Source: Deinandra increscens subsp. villosa
Taxonomy: Eukaryota; Streptophyta; Magnoliopsida; Asterales; Asteraceae
Length of the DNA stretch: 64,000 bases
Assembly: GCA_039602395.1 (NCBI GenBank)
Contig: JBCNJP010000024.1
Coordinates: 6,169,524 to 6,233,523, forward strand
Reading direction: 5' to 3'
Shown: positions 1 through 10,008 of the stretch, piece after piece
Layout of the letters: each line of letters begins with the position of its first letter
Position numbering within the stretch: position 1 is the first letter of the stretch
Notes under the pieces: model-generated
Database searches by the model: none
Seen by the model: the letters and a program-made list of their open reading frames with translations, nothing else
What the model was told of the DNA's origin: nothing
Position numbers and translations under genes: made by a program

Positions 1-636
1 ACATAAGATTTGCCAGAGTGGACTTTTGTAGATCTACAGTCCTTTTTATCAATTCAACAGTACTATCCCAACTAAGTGGCAGGGCATTCAGCAGTTTCTT
101 GTTAACTTCAACCTGGGTGTATGTGATCGAAGCTTCTCTCATAGCTGTAACTATCTTTACAAACCTCTGCATTTGAGTTTCGAGGTTTACTCCCGGAACA
201 TGACAGAACATGTTGAATTCTTCTCACAAGTTTTCACGCCGACTCTCCTTCATGTCATCATTTCCCTCATATGTAGTAATTAGAGCATCCCAAAGTTCCT
301 TTGCAATTGTATATTCTTTGTATCCATCAGCAATTTCAGGATATAATCCCATAGTTAAGGCTGCAAGAGCCTTTGCATCTTTCTCTATCTTCTCCCAATC
401 CTCATCAGACCAGTCTGCTTGTGGCTTTTCCTCAGATTTTCCATCCACCATTACCGTGGGAACAAATTTCCCTTTTCAATTGATCGCATGGCCCTCGCAT
501 CATGATAGTTAATGTAGTTTATGAATCTATATTTCCAATTCATGAAATCTTCTCCACACACAAGTCGAGGAGGCCTAGTGTTTGTTCCAATTTTTGCATC
601 CATTTGGACTGTATTGGCAGAAATGTCAGAATCCAT
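1..636 (-). pseudogene. Copia element A: Gag N-terminal region, broken and cut by the window edge
   Basis: This is the start of a Ty1/Copia Gag of the UBN2 type, which forms the capsid shell around retrotransposon RNA. It begins at an ATG near 636 and reads toward position 1. An early segment (451-636) has the FMNWKYRFINYIN-like block typical of the Gag N terminus. The next (224-451) has the AKELWDALITTYEG block, and a third, out to position 1, resembles the end of the UBN2 domain. The blocks lie in different frames, so at least two frameshifts or stops break the gene. The primer site and LTR of the same element follow at 1233-1596. Family assignment is firm and coding capacity is lost. The rest of gag and pol lie outside the window. 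Confidence 0.75.
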
Positions 637-639
637 TTT

Positions 640-1232
640 TTAAAAAACTTGTTAAATCTGAATGAGAATCCTGTAATGAGCTGAAAGAAATCCGAACACT
701 TGCACGTGTGAACTGAAAACCTGTCGCTCGAACAGAAAACCTCGTACAAACCAAAAACTTGAGACCGAAAACTTGAGGATCCGAACCGAAAACACTCACA
801 CGGGCCGAAAACACCATGTCCGAGATGAAAACACAGTATCCGAACCGAAAACACCTACTCGGCCCGAAAACACCTTGTCCAAATCGAAAACACAGTATCC
901 GAACCGAAAACACGTACCCGAACCGAATACACCTTGTCCAAACCGAAAACACTGTATCTGAACCGAGAATCTCAACGTCCAGACTGAAAATACTCTGAAA
1001 ACGAACCAAAATCTCGCTGTTCGAACCGAAATCTTGATATCTGAACCGAATTCTTGATATCCGAACTGAAAACTCTCTGTTTGACCCGAAAACTATCTGT
1101 TAGAATAGTGCGAAAACCTGCAATTATGAAGAAAAACACGACTGTAAAACTGCAAACTTGCAAAAAAAACTTTTGGAAAATCGTTAAGCACTTGAATCAG
1201 ATATCGTGTGAGCCTTGAAACTCCTGTTTCTT
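640..1232 (-). repeat. Leader minisatellite of Copia A
   Basis: The untranslated stretch between the primer site and gag is built of a degenerate short repeat with core CCGAACCGAAAACAC (plus strand), about 15-20 bp per unit and most regular from 770 to 970. ORFs through it exist only because the repeat lacks stops in some frames. It corresponds to the 5' leader of the genomic RNA. Confidence 0.7.
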
Positions 1233-1245
1233 GGCTCTGATACCA
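1233..1245 (-). promoter_or_regulatory. Primer binding site of Copia A
   Basis: GGCTCTGATACCA on the plus strand reads TGGTATCAGAGCC on the element strand. This is complementary to the 3' end of plant initiator tRNA-Met, the usual primer for minus-strand DNA synthesis. It sits 2 nt inside the LTR. Confidence 0.85.
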
Positions 1246-1247
1246 AA

Positions 1248-1596
1248 TATAGGATCGCAATCAGATCGTACACGATATCAGTCACATGAGAGATTGCGGA
1301 ATAACGTCTCGTTGATGATTCAAGGATGAGATAATCAATGTAAACTGTGAAAAACGATAAACACTCACTTGTATACGATTAAATGCTGGATAATTCGTAT
1401 TAGAACAACCAAAGATAACAAAACTGGGTTGAGTAAAACTAGAATCAACAACCAAACATGTAGGTGATGATTTGCTTATATAGAGTTCGCAAATCATCAC
1501 CTCCTCAACCCTAAATTCGACAAGGCCCCCAGCTGGCCCACTAAACCCTTTACAATTAACCCCAAAAACCACCAATAGAGCCCACTATTAGTTACA
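1248..1596 (-). repeat. 5' LTR of Copia A
   Basis: The repeat starts TATAGGATCGC, where relatives start TGTAGG, so the terminal TG has probably mutated. It runs to about ...TTAGTTACA. It shares the GCGGAAT block and the sequence around the primer site with the LTRs at 29881 and 35548, so A and D are related families. A TATA-like stretch (CTTATATAG) lies near 1475. The outer boundary is approximate because the partner LTR is outside the window. Confidence 0.6.
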
Positions 1597-1599
1597 ATG

Positions 1600-2230
1600 A
1601 AAGACTAAAGACACTTTTAACAAAAACTAATGCGTAAGCGTAAAATAATCCTTTACAGATATGAACTAGTCCAAACTGGATACGGAGTGACACGAACTGG
1701 TCCGAACTGAATACAAAGTGACACTAAACGAAGTGACACGAACTTGTCCGAACTTAATACAAAGTGACACTAAATGATATGACCCGAACTGAGTCTCCAC
1801 AAAGTGATACCAACTAAATGTTTACGAAGTGATCCGAACTGGAATCTCACGAAGTGACTCGAACAGAAATGTGAAGTCAGCAACAAAGTGACACGAACTG
1901 ACCTGAAGTTTCACTTCGTGACAATAATTTTGCGAAGTGCATGTTCTTGATGCGAACTCAGATGAAGTGAACCATTTGGAATCAAATTTTCACGATTTTG
2001 GAGGTTTTTGATCGAGATTTGCTGTAGAGACCAAATATAATCGAACGGATTGATTTAGAATCGAAATTTTGACAGAAAACTCTAATGAAACTCAAAACCG
2101 ACACTTTTTGAACAAAAATCCCTCGATTTAGAACGGAAACAAAAATCCATCGATTTGTCAAAAAACTGACACTTTTTGGACAAAAAAACTCGAAAAACAG
2201 CAACCAAATGATCAGTAGATTGAACTAAAA
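1600..2230 (-). repeat. Leader of Copia B with GAAGTGACACGAACT minisatellite
   Basis: From about 1680 to 1975 the sequence is a degenerate tandem repeat with core AAGTGACACGAACTG. From 1980 to 2230 it is AT-rich with two copies of an AAACYGACACTTTTTG motif. It lies on the gag side of a primer site at 2234, so it is read as the leader of a second minus-strand Copia. Copia A inserted into it, which is why the leader ends against A's LTR. Confidence 0.5.
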
Positions 2231-2233
2231 AAT

Positions 2234-2477
2234 CTGATACCACTTGATAGTGCGTGAGCAGCGGATCGTCTACTCGATCATGATGAAAATAGTGTAATTC
2301 AAGTATGAAATGTTGACACAATGAGGTAAATATAATAGAGATTGTATTTATATGCCACATAGAGATTACACAGAAAAACACAGTAGATTTGACAAGAAGT
2401 TCCAATCTAAACAAGAACAAGCTATTTATACTAATACACACAAACACGAGGCTAAGCGGTAAGGGGATCGAGCTACA
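2234..2477 (-). repeat. Primer site and 5' LTR fragment of Copia B
   Basis: CTGATACCA at 2234-2242 is the tRNA-Met primer complement. Two bases later the LTR begins TGATAGTGCGTG. It contains AT-rich promoter-like sequence and ends at about 2477, where recognisable Gypsy pol begins. The far boundary is inferred from that switch, not from a second LTR copy. Confidence 0.5.
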
Positions 2478-3272
2478 GGGGTAGCTTCGGGGATCAGGTC
2501 GATATGGAATTCCACTTGTTAGCCGGTGGTAGACCACGTAAGTCTTTGAGGAAGACACCAGGGAAATCCCTTACGATCGGCACATCTTAAATGTTTTTCT
2601 CCTTCGGCTTCTTTACAAATACATGCACTAGAATGGCGTGGCATCCTTTACGCAGATCCTTACGGGCTTTCACACAGGACACAATATTTAGTTTGGTCCC
2701 ATAACGGTCTCCTTGAATCATCAAAGTCTCACCATTCTCCAATGGGATCTTGACTTGCTTCTTGTCATAGACTATCTCTGCATGATTGGCGGATAACCAA
2801 TCCATTCCAAAGACAATATCGAAGCTTCCAAGCTGGACAGGTAGGAGGTTTACGCTAAATAAATGTCCTGATAAATCTAATGAATAATCTCCAAGGGTCT
2901 CAGTTGCTTCAATTAGTTTAGCGTCAGCTAACTCAATAGCGTACATAGTGTCTAAGGTTGTAGGGGTGACTTCAAGTGTTCAGCTAAAATCATCAGACAC
3001 AAAGCTCTTATTTGCACCGGTATCAAATAAAACAGATGCATAACGGTTGTTTAAGAGAAACGTACCCGTCGCTGAATAGGGGTCTTGACGGGCCTCAGAG
3101 GCATTCAGCACAAATGCTTATCCTTTAGCGATTTCAGATGTTTGTTTCTACAACTTAGGAAAATCACTCTTGAAGTTGCCAGCAACTCCACACTCATAGC
3201 ATCCCTTGGGTCGGGGGCTTGTTGGATCGGTTTGGACAGTCCCTAAGTATGTGTCCTTTAGCCTGGCAATTC
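2478..3272 (-). pseudogene. Gypsy F: protease and start of reverse transcriptase, decayed
   Basis: On the minus strand 2587-2946 encodes an aspartic protease-type segment with the FDIVFGMDWLSANHAEI block found near the protease C terminus of Ty3/Gypsy elements. Downstream (2483-2585) is the linker entering reverse transcriptase (RDFPGVFLKDLRGLPP). Upstream (2950-3130) is a remnant of the protease active-site area in another frame. The TTA at 2587-2589 is a premature stop. The fragment ends at the Copia B LTR, so the rest of pol was displaced or lost. Its Gag lies immediately upstream. Confidence 0.7.
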
Positions 3273-4182
3273 CTACAGTAGATTTACTACAGTCAAGAGA
3301 GGGTGCAAGTTACATTTGTTGCAGACAGGATGGCTTCCGGTGTAGCCAGCCTTCTTAGGGTCCTCATCTGGTGTAACGGTTACATAGGCCTTGATTTCTT
3401 TAGAGGCTTTCTCAACAGGAGCTTCTGTTTGCTTCTTCTTCTTCTTCTTCTTCCAGTCATGACCACGTTTACACTTGTGGTCGGGCATCTTGTCCTCACA
3501 CGAGGTAGAGAGAATAACGGAAGGCTTAGCTTCAATGGCTTTCTTCAAGAAATGAGTGCCTTGGAGGGATGCTTGATAGGTCAAGCTGTGTGCTAGACGC
3601 AGGGCACTCTGAAACGTTTCTGGGTTTGATGACATAACATTCCCTTGGATGACAGGGGAAAATCCCCAATTATACCTCTCAATCTTCTTGTAGAGCTGTG
3701 TCACCATTATGGAGCATAGGTGAGCAAGCTCATGAAAGCGCTTAGTGTAACCAGCAATATTAGTATCGATCATAGTCAAGTTCTAAAACTCTACTTCCAA
3801 TCTCTGAAGTTCCTCTCTCGGACAATACTCGCCTCCCATGAGTACCTTCATGTCATCCCATGACATGGCAAAAGCGATATCAGGGCCGAGAGATTTTGCG
3901 TAAGAGTTCCGCCAAGAATGAACACTTCAGTAAAAGTGCAGGTGGCGTACTTCACCTTGTACCCATCAGGACAGTTACACAAACGAAACACAGACTCAGT
4001 TTTCTCGAACCACTGAATCAGTCCCCACAACATCTCCAGTGCCTTTGAAGTTTGTGGGCTAGCAACTCATGAAATCTTCATAAGTGCAGTCACAACCGTT
4101 AGAAACGTTATTCCAACATTTGAGGACAATTCTCCGCAATTGTAATCAGTGGTCTAATAACACTAAAGAAATCTCCAGCTTA
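3273..4182 (-). pseudogene. Gypsy F: Gag capsid region, frameshifted
   Basis: Minus-strand segments at 3848-4033 (LWGLIQWFEKTESVFRLCNC) and 3273-3779 (RFHELAHLCSIMVTQLYKKIERY, SLTYQASLQG) correspond block by block to the Gag of the intact Gypsy 1 at 13000-13350. A lysine-rich tract comes from a CTT microsatellite on the plus strand near 3436. A single CNKC knuckle remnant is near 3300. Frame changes separate the blocks. It is a dead copy of a family distinct from Gypsy 1 and 2. Confidence 0.65.
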
Positions 4183-4183
4183 C

Positions 4184-4352
4184 CATTAGGGTAATAGTTT
4201 CGACCGTTAGAGGCGGTGGAACGGTCTGCTTCCACGACAGCTAGGGCATCCGTAACGCGCTGGGTGACAAGGGCTTCAATAGCAGCAACATCTGTCACAG
4301 GGGGATGGGTGTTCCGATTGACGCGAGGTCGTGGCTGTCTTCTCGGCGGCAT
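4184..4352 (-). pseudogene. Gypsy F: first Gag exon with canonical donor site
   Basis: An ATG at 4352 opens a basic N-terminal tail starting MPPRRQPRPRVNRNTHPP and ending in NYYPN. The next bases are G|GTAAGC, a good plant 5' splice site (GT at 4183-4182). The exon is 169 nt, so the intron would be in phase 1, the same position and phase as in Gypsy 1 and Gypsy 2. Downstream, near 4090-4065, the capsid-like stretch restarts with CTYEDFMSC. The matching acceptor is not clear in this decayed copy. Confidence 0.45.
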
Positions 4353-4933
4353 GTTTCTTAATTTCGCTATGGTAAAAGACAGAATGAGACATGATAAAAG
4401 TAAGTCAATACATACATATGACATACATAAATCCAACCACAACATACACAATAATCAATACATCACAACATAATAAGTAGAGAAACATAAGCATTATTAA
4501 CATAGGTTACTTGCTTTTACAAAATTCATAATGGTTACAAATATTTTCTTGTGGAAACACAGTTCCAAATCAAAATACTAGTCATTCATACATTAATAAG
4601 TGGGGGTTAACATATACCCCTAAGTTACAAACATCTCAAACTATGGTGGAGCATGATCAAGTAGAGCTAGGACGTCTGCAATCTGTGCGATGATCGTTAA
4701 CAGTAACTGGAGAGTCTGAGCAAACTCCTCAGTAGAGGGAACATGGGCAGCAAACTCCTCGACAACAATATGGTTATCGGTAGCAATACCACAAACACCA
4801 AACATGTGTACATGAAGAGAATCAAGTGAACAACTAAAAGAGGCAAGGTGCTCCTCAAGAGCAGACACACGGGTCTCAAGAGATGTGACAAGAGAGGAGG
4901 GCGCAAAAGTCTGAAAAGTTGACTGCATGTACT
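4353..4933. other. Unassigned stretch upstream of Gypsy F gag
   Basis: This should be the leader or LTR region of Gypsy F. A minus-strand open frame at 4641-4928 (95 codons, with a heptad-like SLETRVSALEEHL) may be a coiled-coil fragment, but I do not recognise it. The rest (4360-4640) is AT-rich with no signal I can name. It ends at a Copia LTR. Confidence 0.3.
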
Positions 4934-5522
4934 TGTAGGATCGAGATATCTAACACTTAGTTAGATTACAAGATTTACTTGTAATATTAACCTTGCGGAA
5001 TTAAGTTAATCTCCAATCTACTTAAACGATTAACACTTGTGATTAATGGTTGTTTGCATAAATATAGTAACACACGAAGTAAAATATACTCGGAATTATT
5101 TGCATTAACTCAAAAATATTACAAAATGTCTTGCACAGATTCATGCGTACAAATGTTGAAGATAAGCTATGCTATATATAGCGCTACGGGAAATCAATGA
5201 TAGCCATTGATTTCCATACGATCATCTAGACCGTTGATTATAAAAGTCAAACTATACTACCAAAAGAATAATCTTCGACATATAGGATTAATGGCATGTG
5301 ATCAGCAACATACTACTTTAGGAGAGCGACTTTGATAGATTTAGAAGCAACCAGGAAGCTTTAATAGCGAATTGACAACTGGAAGACTTCACAGGAAAAT
5401 TCCGGTTGAACACTTTATCTGGTGGATAACAGAGTTCACCCGAAATATTCGCATTTGGTACTAAAGTGCTTCTTTCGGTTGATTGGTCTTCTCCGCTTGA
5501 CCTTAGATTTCCGCTTGAAGCA
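4934..5522 (-). repeat. 3' LTR of Copia E
   Basis: It begins TGTAGGATCGAGAT and ends near ...CTTGAAGCA. It aligns along its whole length with 21309-21920: both share the GCGGAATTAA block, a TATATATAG TATA box, CAACATACTACTTTAGGAGAGCG and several CCGCTTGAA motifs. The two copies are strongly diverged, unlike the Gypsy LTR pairs, so the element is old or the ends come from different family members. Confidence 0.65.
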
Positions 5523-6124
5523 ATTGGTTCTGCTCCATCAGGCAGATCTACCAATTCCCAAACTTTCTGCTTGTTGATCTGAAATAGCTCTTCCTGCATT
5601 GCCTCTACCCGGCTGTTGTCTTCCAAGGCATCTGTTACCTACTTGGGCACTTCTTGAGACAAAAATGCAGCATGCAAACAAATGTTTGCATTAGCAGATC
5701 TACTTCTTGTCAACACAGGTGCTGACACTTCTCTAATAATGTTTCTCGCTGGGTGATCTCTGTGGATTCTTCTGTCTAGAAACATAGGGAACTCATGGCT
5801 TCTTCCATTTGAGGGTATATTGAACTGAGGAAGTCTGTAATCAAGCTCAATATCAGCAATTTGTGAAACGGGATTTGAAATTTCAACTGTATTGTGAGAA
5901 CTATTTTCTGAAATGTGGGTCAGATGCTCGAAACTGAATTCATCATTTGAATTTTCAGGTTCAGTTGATCCGGAATCATTGTTCTCAACAGTTTCTGAAA
6001 TAAAGTTTTCCGGTTGAACTTGAGCCGGAGAAATTTCCATTTGAACATCAGCCGGAGAAATTTCCGTTTGAACTTCGACTGGAACAATTTCTTCTTCAAT
6101 TTGAATTATTTCAGAAGGTTTCTT
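5523..6124 (-). pseudogene. Copia E: hinge and N-terminal stub of reverse transcriptase
   Basis: Minus-strand 5639-6124 is an acidic hinge between integrase and reverse transcriptase. It has three imperfect repeats around (V/A)QxEIS(P/A) that derive from a CCGGTTGAACTT-type DNA repeat. It then gives PVLTRSRSANANICLHAAFLSQEVPK, the usual lead-in to RT. The RT stub (5523-5635) has the MQEELFQINKQKVWELVDLP start and then runs directly into LTR sequence. The rest of RT and all of RNase H are therefore deleted at the LTR junction. A stop near 5638 also separates hinge and stub. Gypsy 1 interrupts the hinge at 6124/16710. Confidence 0.75.
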
Positions 6125-8681
6125 TGTCACACCCCCAATTTACCACTAACGGAGTTTATACCGTCGAGGGGTGCGACTAGACCAGGATCCACAACCATAG
6201 TTACAAATACTAAACGAATCAGGGTTAGTTCAAACACAAGTTATAAATCAAAGTCTTAAATTACGTACGCAGCGGAAAAATAATTGTCCTTAGCACTAAC
6301 CACGTGCTTTACATAAATGTTGTTTTAAATTCCCAATTTAGTTTAAATAAAAGTAAACATCCTCTGTGCCATGCCAACCTCCAGCGGATACTCCTTAGCG
6401 ATCTGCAAAAGTTTAAACCACGCAAGTGTCAACCTAACGGTTGGTGAGTTCACAGTGGGCTTGTCATGCATTGGCCCGGTCTCATAATCATAATTCGTGT
6501 CAAGGTATACTTACAAGTTATTTATTTGTGAAAAGCAATGCTCGTAATTATTTCTTTGTTTATAAATGAAGTTTCCGTGACCTACGTCATCGGGTATGTA
6601 CTAGTTCCGTAAAGTTAAAGGACTCAACCGATATCGCGGGTAGCTAATCCGTTGTTCCATGCTCTAAGGAAGTTTGTACCAAAGCTGACTTATTTTGTGG
6701 GGGCCGAGCCATCCCGTACGGTGCGGACCTACGTCATCGCGGTTTTTGCCTCCCCCGTGTCCTCCCCGGGACTACGGTCAAATAGGCTGATATTGTTCCT
6801 CCGTGCACTCCCCGTGCCACGGGGCGGAGTTTGTCAAACTCCAGTAGATCTACCCAACATCCCCTCGCTTTCACAATTAATGGCACAATTTTGTGAGGAC
6901 TTTTAAGTTATAAGGCATCCTTAGAAAACATGTGATATCATGTGGTTCAGACTTTAACCTACACTAGCCATATTAAAACGTTTTCAGTTTTGTTTCAGAA
7001 AAATAGTTTGTTCATAGTTCACAAGTGTTTCCCATAAAACACTTCAGTTCATCAAGTGGGTGCCAAGCATCCCGTGTTCTCATGTTCATCGGTAGGTGCC
7101 TAGCACTCTAGAGTTTGTCAGCATTGTTTTTCGTCAAGTTGTTCGGTGTGGCCCAAACGGACTCACGGTAAACAGGTTAGTGACACTCACCTTTGGTTGC
7201 ACTGCTACACTTCAAGTAATCCAAATATTGTTGTTTAACGAAGACCTAGAACACGTTTAGGTCTTAAGTATTAGTTTCGTGTCTAATCTTTACTTAACGT
7301 CACTATGGCCCATAACATAGCACGTTGCAACTATGACTCGACATACCGACACACGACACCAATGGTTGATCATAAACAAGGGTTCATATAAATCAGATAT
7401 CAAACATGTTTCATCATGGCATAATCATGTAAGTCATGGCATAACACTTAAGCAAATTTCACAAGTTTGGTTTTTAGGTCAGGTCTTAGTTTCGCTAGCA
7501 CAGTTTCGCTAGGCAGTTTCGCTAGGTGCACGGGCAGCACTTTCGCTAGGCAATGCCCGGTGACACAGTTTCGCTAGGCTAGTTTCGCCCGAAACTGCTG
7601 ACGCAGTTTCGCTAGCCTAGTTTCGCAGGGAAACTGGTTTGAACTTTCGTTCAGGTATTTCGCTCGGTAGTTTCGTTCGAGCTGGTCTGGTCAGGTTACC
7701 CGGCGACACTATAGTTTCGCTGGGTAGTGTCGCTGGAAGGAGATATAGTTTCGCTACTTAGTTTCGCCCAGAGAACACGCAGTTTCGCTGGTCGCGAAAA
7801 ACATACGGATTTGCCTAAAAATCAACCTAACAGCTTCTGATCTTACATGCAATTCATTATTTAGCATACATAGGCATTTACCAACATAAATCAAGCAACT
7901 TTAACACGTTTAACATGCATTTTAATCATCAAATCTCTAAAAACACTTCTAAACCCTAAAATGACCAAAATTGCATAAATCATCATCATGGTTTGTTTTT
8001 AAACGTAAAGTTGCTGACTTTATGATAAAACTAGCATCCCTAGACAACATATTAGCAGATCAAGCAATTACATGAGGGTTTGAGCATGCTTTTAAAGAAA
8101 ACACAAGGAAAAGACATAAAGAAAGGTTTTTGGAGACTCACGATTTGATCTAGGATCCAAATGGGTGTTGTCTCAAGGCTGAGATGATGATTCTTGATGG
8201 TTTCTTAGCTGACCAGAATCTCCAGGAGAAAAGAGTGTGTGTGTGTTTGTTGTGAAATGAGGCAAATGAGGCTACTAGGGTTTATTAAGTTTATTTATAT
8301 CAGAGGCTAGTTTCGCTGGCAGTTTCGCTAGCCAGGCGAAACTAGCTCTGGTCACGAGTTAACAGGTAGCTTAGCTGGCTACCGGGCGACACTATAGTTT
8401 CGCCCGTTAGTTTCGCTGGCTACTAAAACAGGTCAATTTTCACATAATCAAGTATTTACAATTAATCATGCTATTCACAATAATAAGTCATGTATTTAAA
8501 TCACATTGCACATAAAGACAATCAATGATGAACACATAACACATATGGACGGGTTCGGTGATCAACCAAAGGTCGTGGACGTATTCGGCCTAGTTAAGCA
8601 TTAGTTACTAAGTTAACACTTATAATCGTAACTAACGGACTTGTCTAACGGAAGTTAACCTTGAAATTCTCGGGTGTCACA
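6125..8681 (-). repeat. 3' LTR of Gypsy 1
   Basis: It is 2,557 bp and matches 14153-16709 with three differences noticed by eye (near 6266, 6475 and 8359). Two clusters of TTTCGCTRG repeats lie at 7487-7795 and 8306-8426, and a TATA box (TATAAATAA on the minus strand) at 8291-8299. Small ORFs inside are not conserved in the Gypsy 2 LTR and are not counted as genes. Confidence 0.93.
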
Positions 8682-8840
8682 TCATTCCCCTGAAATTGGA
8701 ATTTTCGTCCCGAAAATTATTCTTGTGTCGTAGCGTTCGCAGCATCAGCTGTCGTCGTTGCTATCGTCGCTGGGGAAAGAAAGCAAAAAGTTTTAGGGTT
8801 GTCACATCCTCCTCCTGTTAAGGAATTTTGGTCCCCAAAA

Positions 8841-9911
8841 TTAAATCATACCTTGAGTTTCTGTGGACGTTTGCTCAAACAAGTGAGGATACTTTTTCTT
8901 CATCTGATCCTCACGTTCCCAAGTATATTCAGGTCCACGCCTTGAGTTCCATCGCACCTTGACAATCGGAATCTTGCTACGTTTGAGGGCTTTCTCCTCG
9001 CGTCCCATGATTTCTACTGGTTGCTCGATAAATCTCAAATGTTCGTCGATTTCCAATTCCTCCAGAGGAATTATTTCGATGTCTTCAGCCAGACATTTCT
9101 TTAGATTGGAAACGTGAAACACGTTGTGAACTCCATCGAGTTCAGCAGGGAGTTGCAATCGATAGGCCACCGGGCCTACTTCCCCAATGATTTCAAACGG
9201 ACCGATGTAGCGAGGATTTAACTTTCCACGCTTCCCGAAGCGTATCACTCCCTTCCAGGGAGATACCTTCAACAATACTTTGTCACCCACCTCAAACTTT
9301 AGAGGTTTTAGGCGTTTGTCGGCATAACTCTTTTGTCGATCACGTGCTGCAGCTAGCCGTTGCCTAATTTGAATAATTCGCTCCGTCATATCATGGATGA
9401 CTTCCGGTCCAGTGAGTCCTTTCTCACCCGTTTCAGCCCAACACACGGGCGATCTACATTTTCTGCCATAAAGTGCTTCAAAAGGTGCAGCACCTATACT
9501 TGAATGATAACTATTGTTGTAAGAGAACTCCACCAGTGGAAGGTGAGTCTCCCAATCTTTCCCAAAGTCAAGGACGCAAGCTCGGAGCATATCTTCTAAG
9601 GTTTGAATCGTTCGTTCCGTCTGACCGTCAGTCTGCGGGTGATAAGCTGTACTCATGTCTAGTCGGGTTCCCAATGCTTCCTGCATTGATTGCCATAACC
9701 GGGAAGTAAATCGAGGATCTCGATCAGAAATGATAGTCTTAGGCACACCGTGAAGCTTCACAATTTTATCGATGTACAGCTTTGTTAATTTATCCATATT
9801 ATCACTTTCCTTCATCGGGATAAAATGTGCAGATTTGGTTAACCGATCGATGACAACCCAAATCGCATCCGGTTGATTTGATCGATGAGGTAGTCCCGTT
9901 ACAAAATCCAT
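8841..9911 (-). pseudogene. Gypsy 1: integrase catalytic core and chromodomain, cut from its N terminus
   Basis: It encodes the D,D35E integrase that inserts the DNA copy, followed by a C-terminal chromodomain that directs integration toward particular chromatin. Visible blocks: IWVVIDRLTKSAHF with the first Asp (about residue 22), SDRDPRFTS with the second Asp (about 63), YHPQTDGQTERTIQTLEDML with the catalytic Glu region (about 95-110), a GPF/Y-like segment (NPRYIGPFEI, about 237), and the chromodomain IPIVKVRWNSRRGPEYTWE with KKYPHLF (about 315-348). The frame is open upstream to a TAA at 9951-9953, and the zinc-finger part lies in another frame beyond an extra base near 10060. Those two lesions uncouple it from the main polyprotein. 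Confidence 0.9.
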
Positions 9912-10008
9912 GGAGATGTCCTCCCATTTCCATTCTGGGATCTTTGGTTGTTATAGTAAACCAGAAGGCTTTTGGTACTCGACCTTAACCCGTGAGCATG
10001 TAAGACAC

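Noticed and set aside
626..1009. Overlapping ORFs through 540-1009 and 773-998
   Set aside because: They are frames of a stop-poor minisatellite in an untranslated leader, and several frames are open at once.
2082..2558. 158-codon minus-strand ORF
   Set aside because: It runs from Gypsy pol through a Copia LTR into its leader and has no consistent protein character.
6652..6906. 84-codon ORF present identically in both Gypsy 1 LTRs (also 14680-14934)
   Set aside because: The homologous place in Gypsy 2 LTRs is open in a different frame with an unrelated peptide, so the identity only reflects recent LTR duplication.
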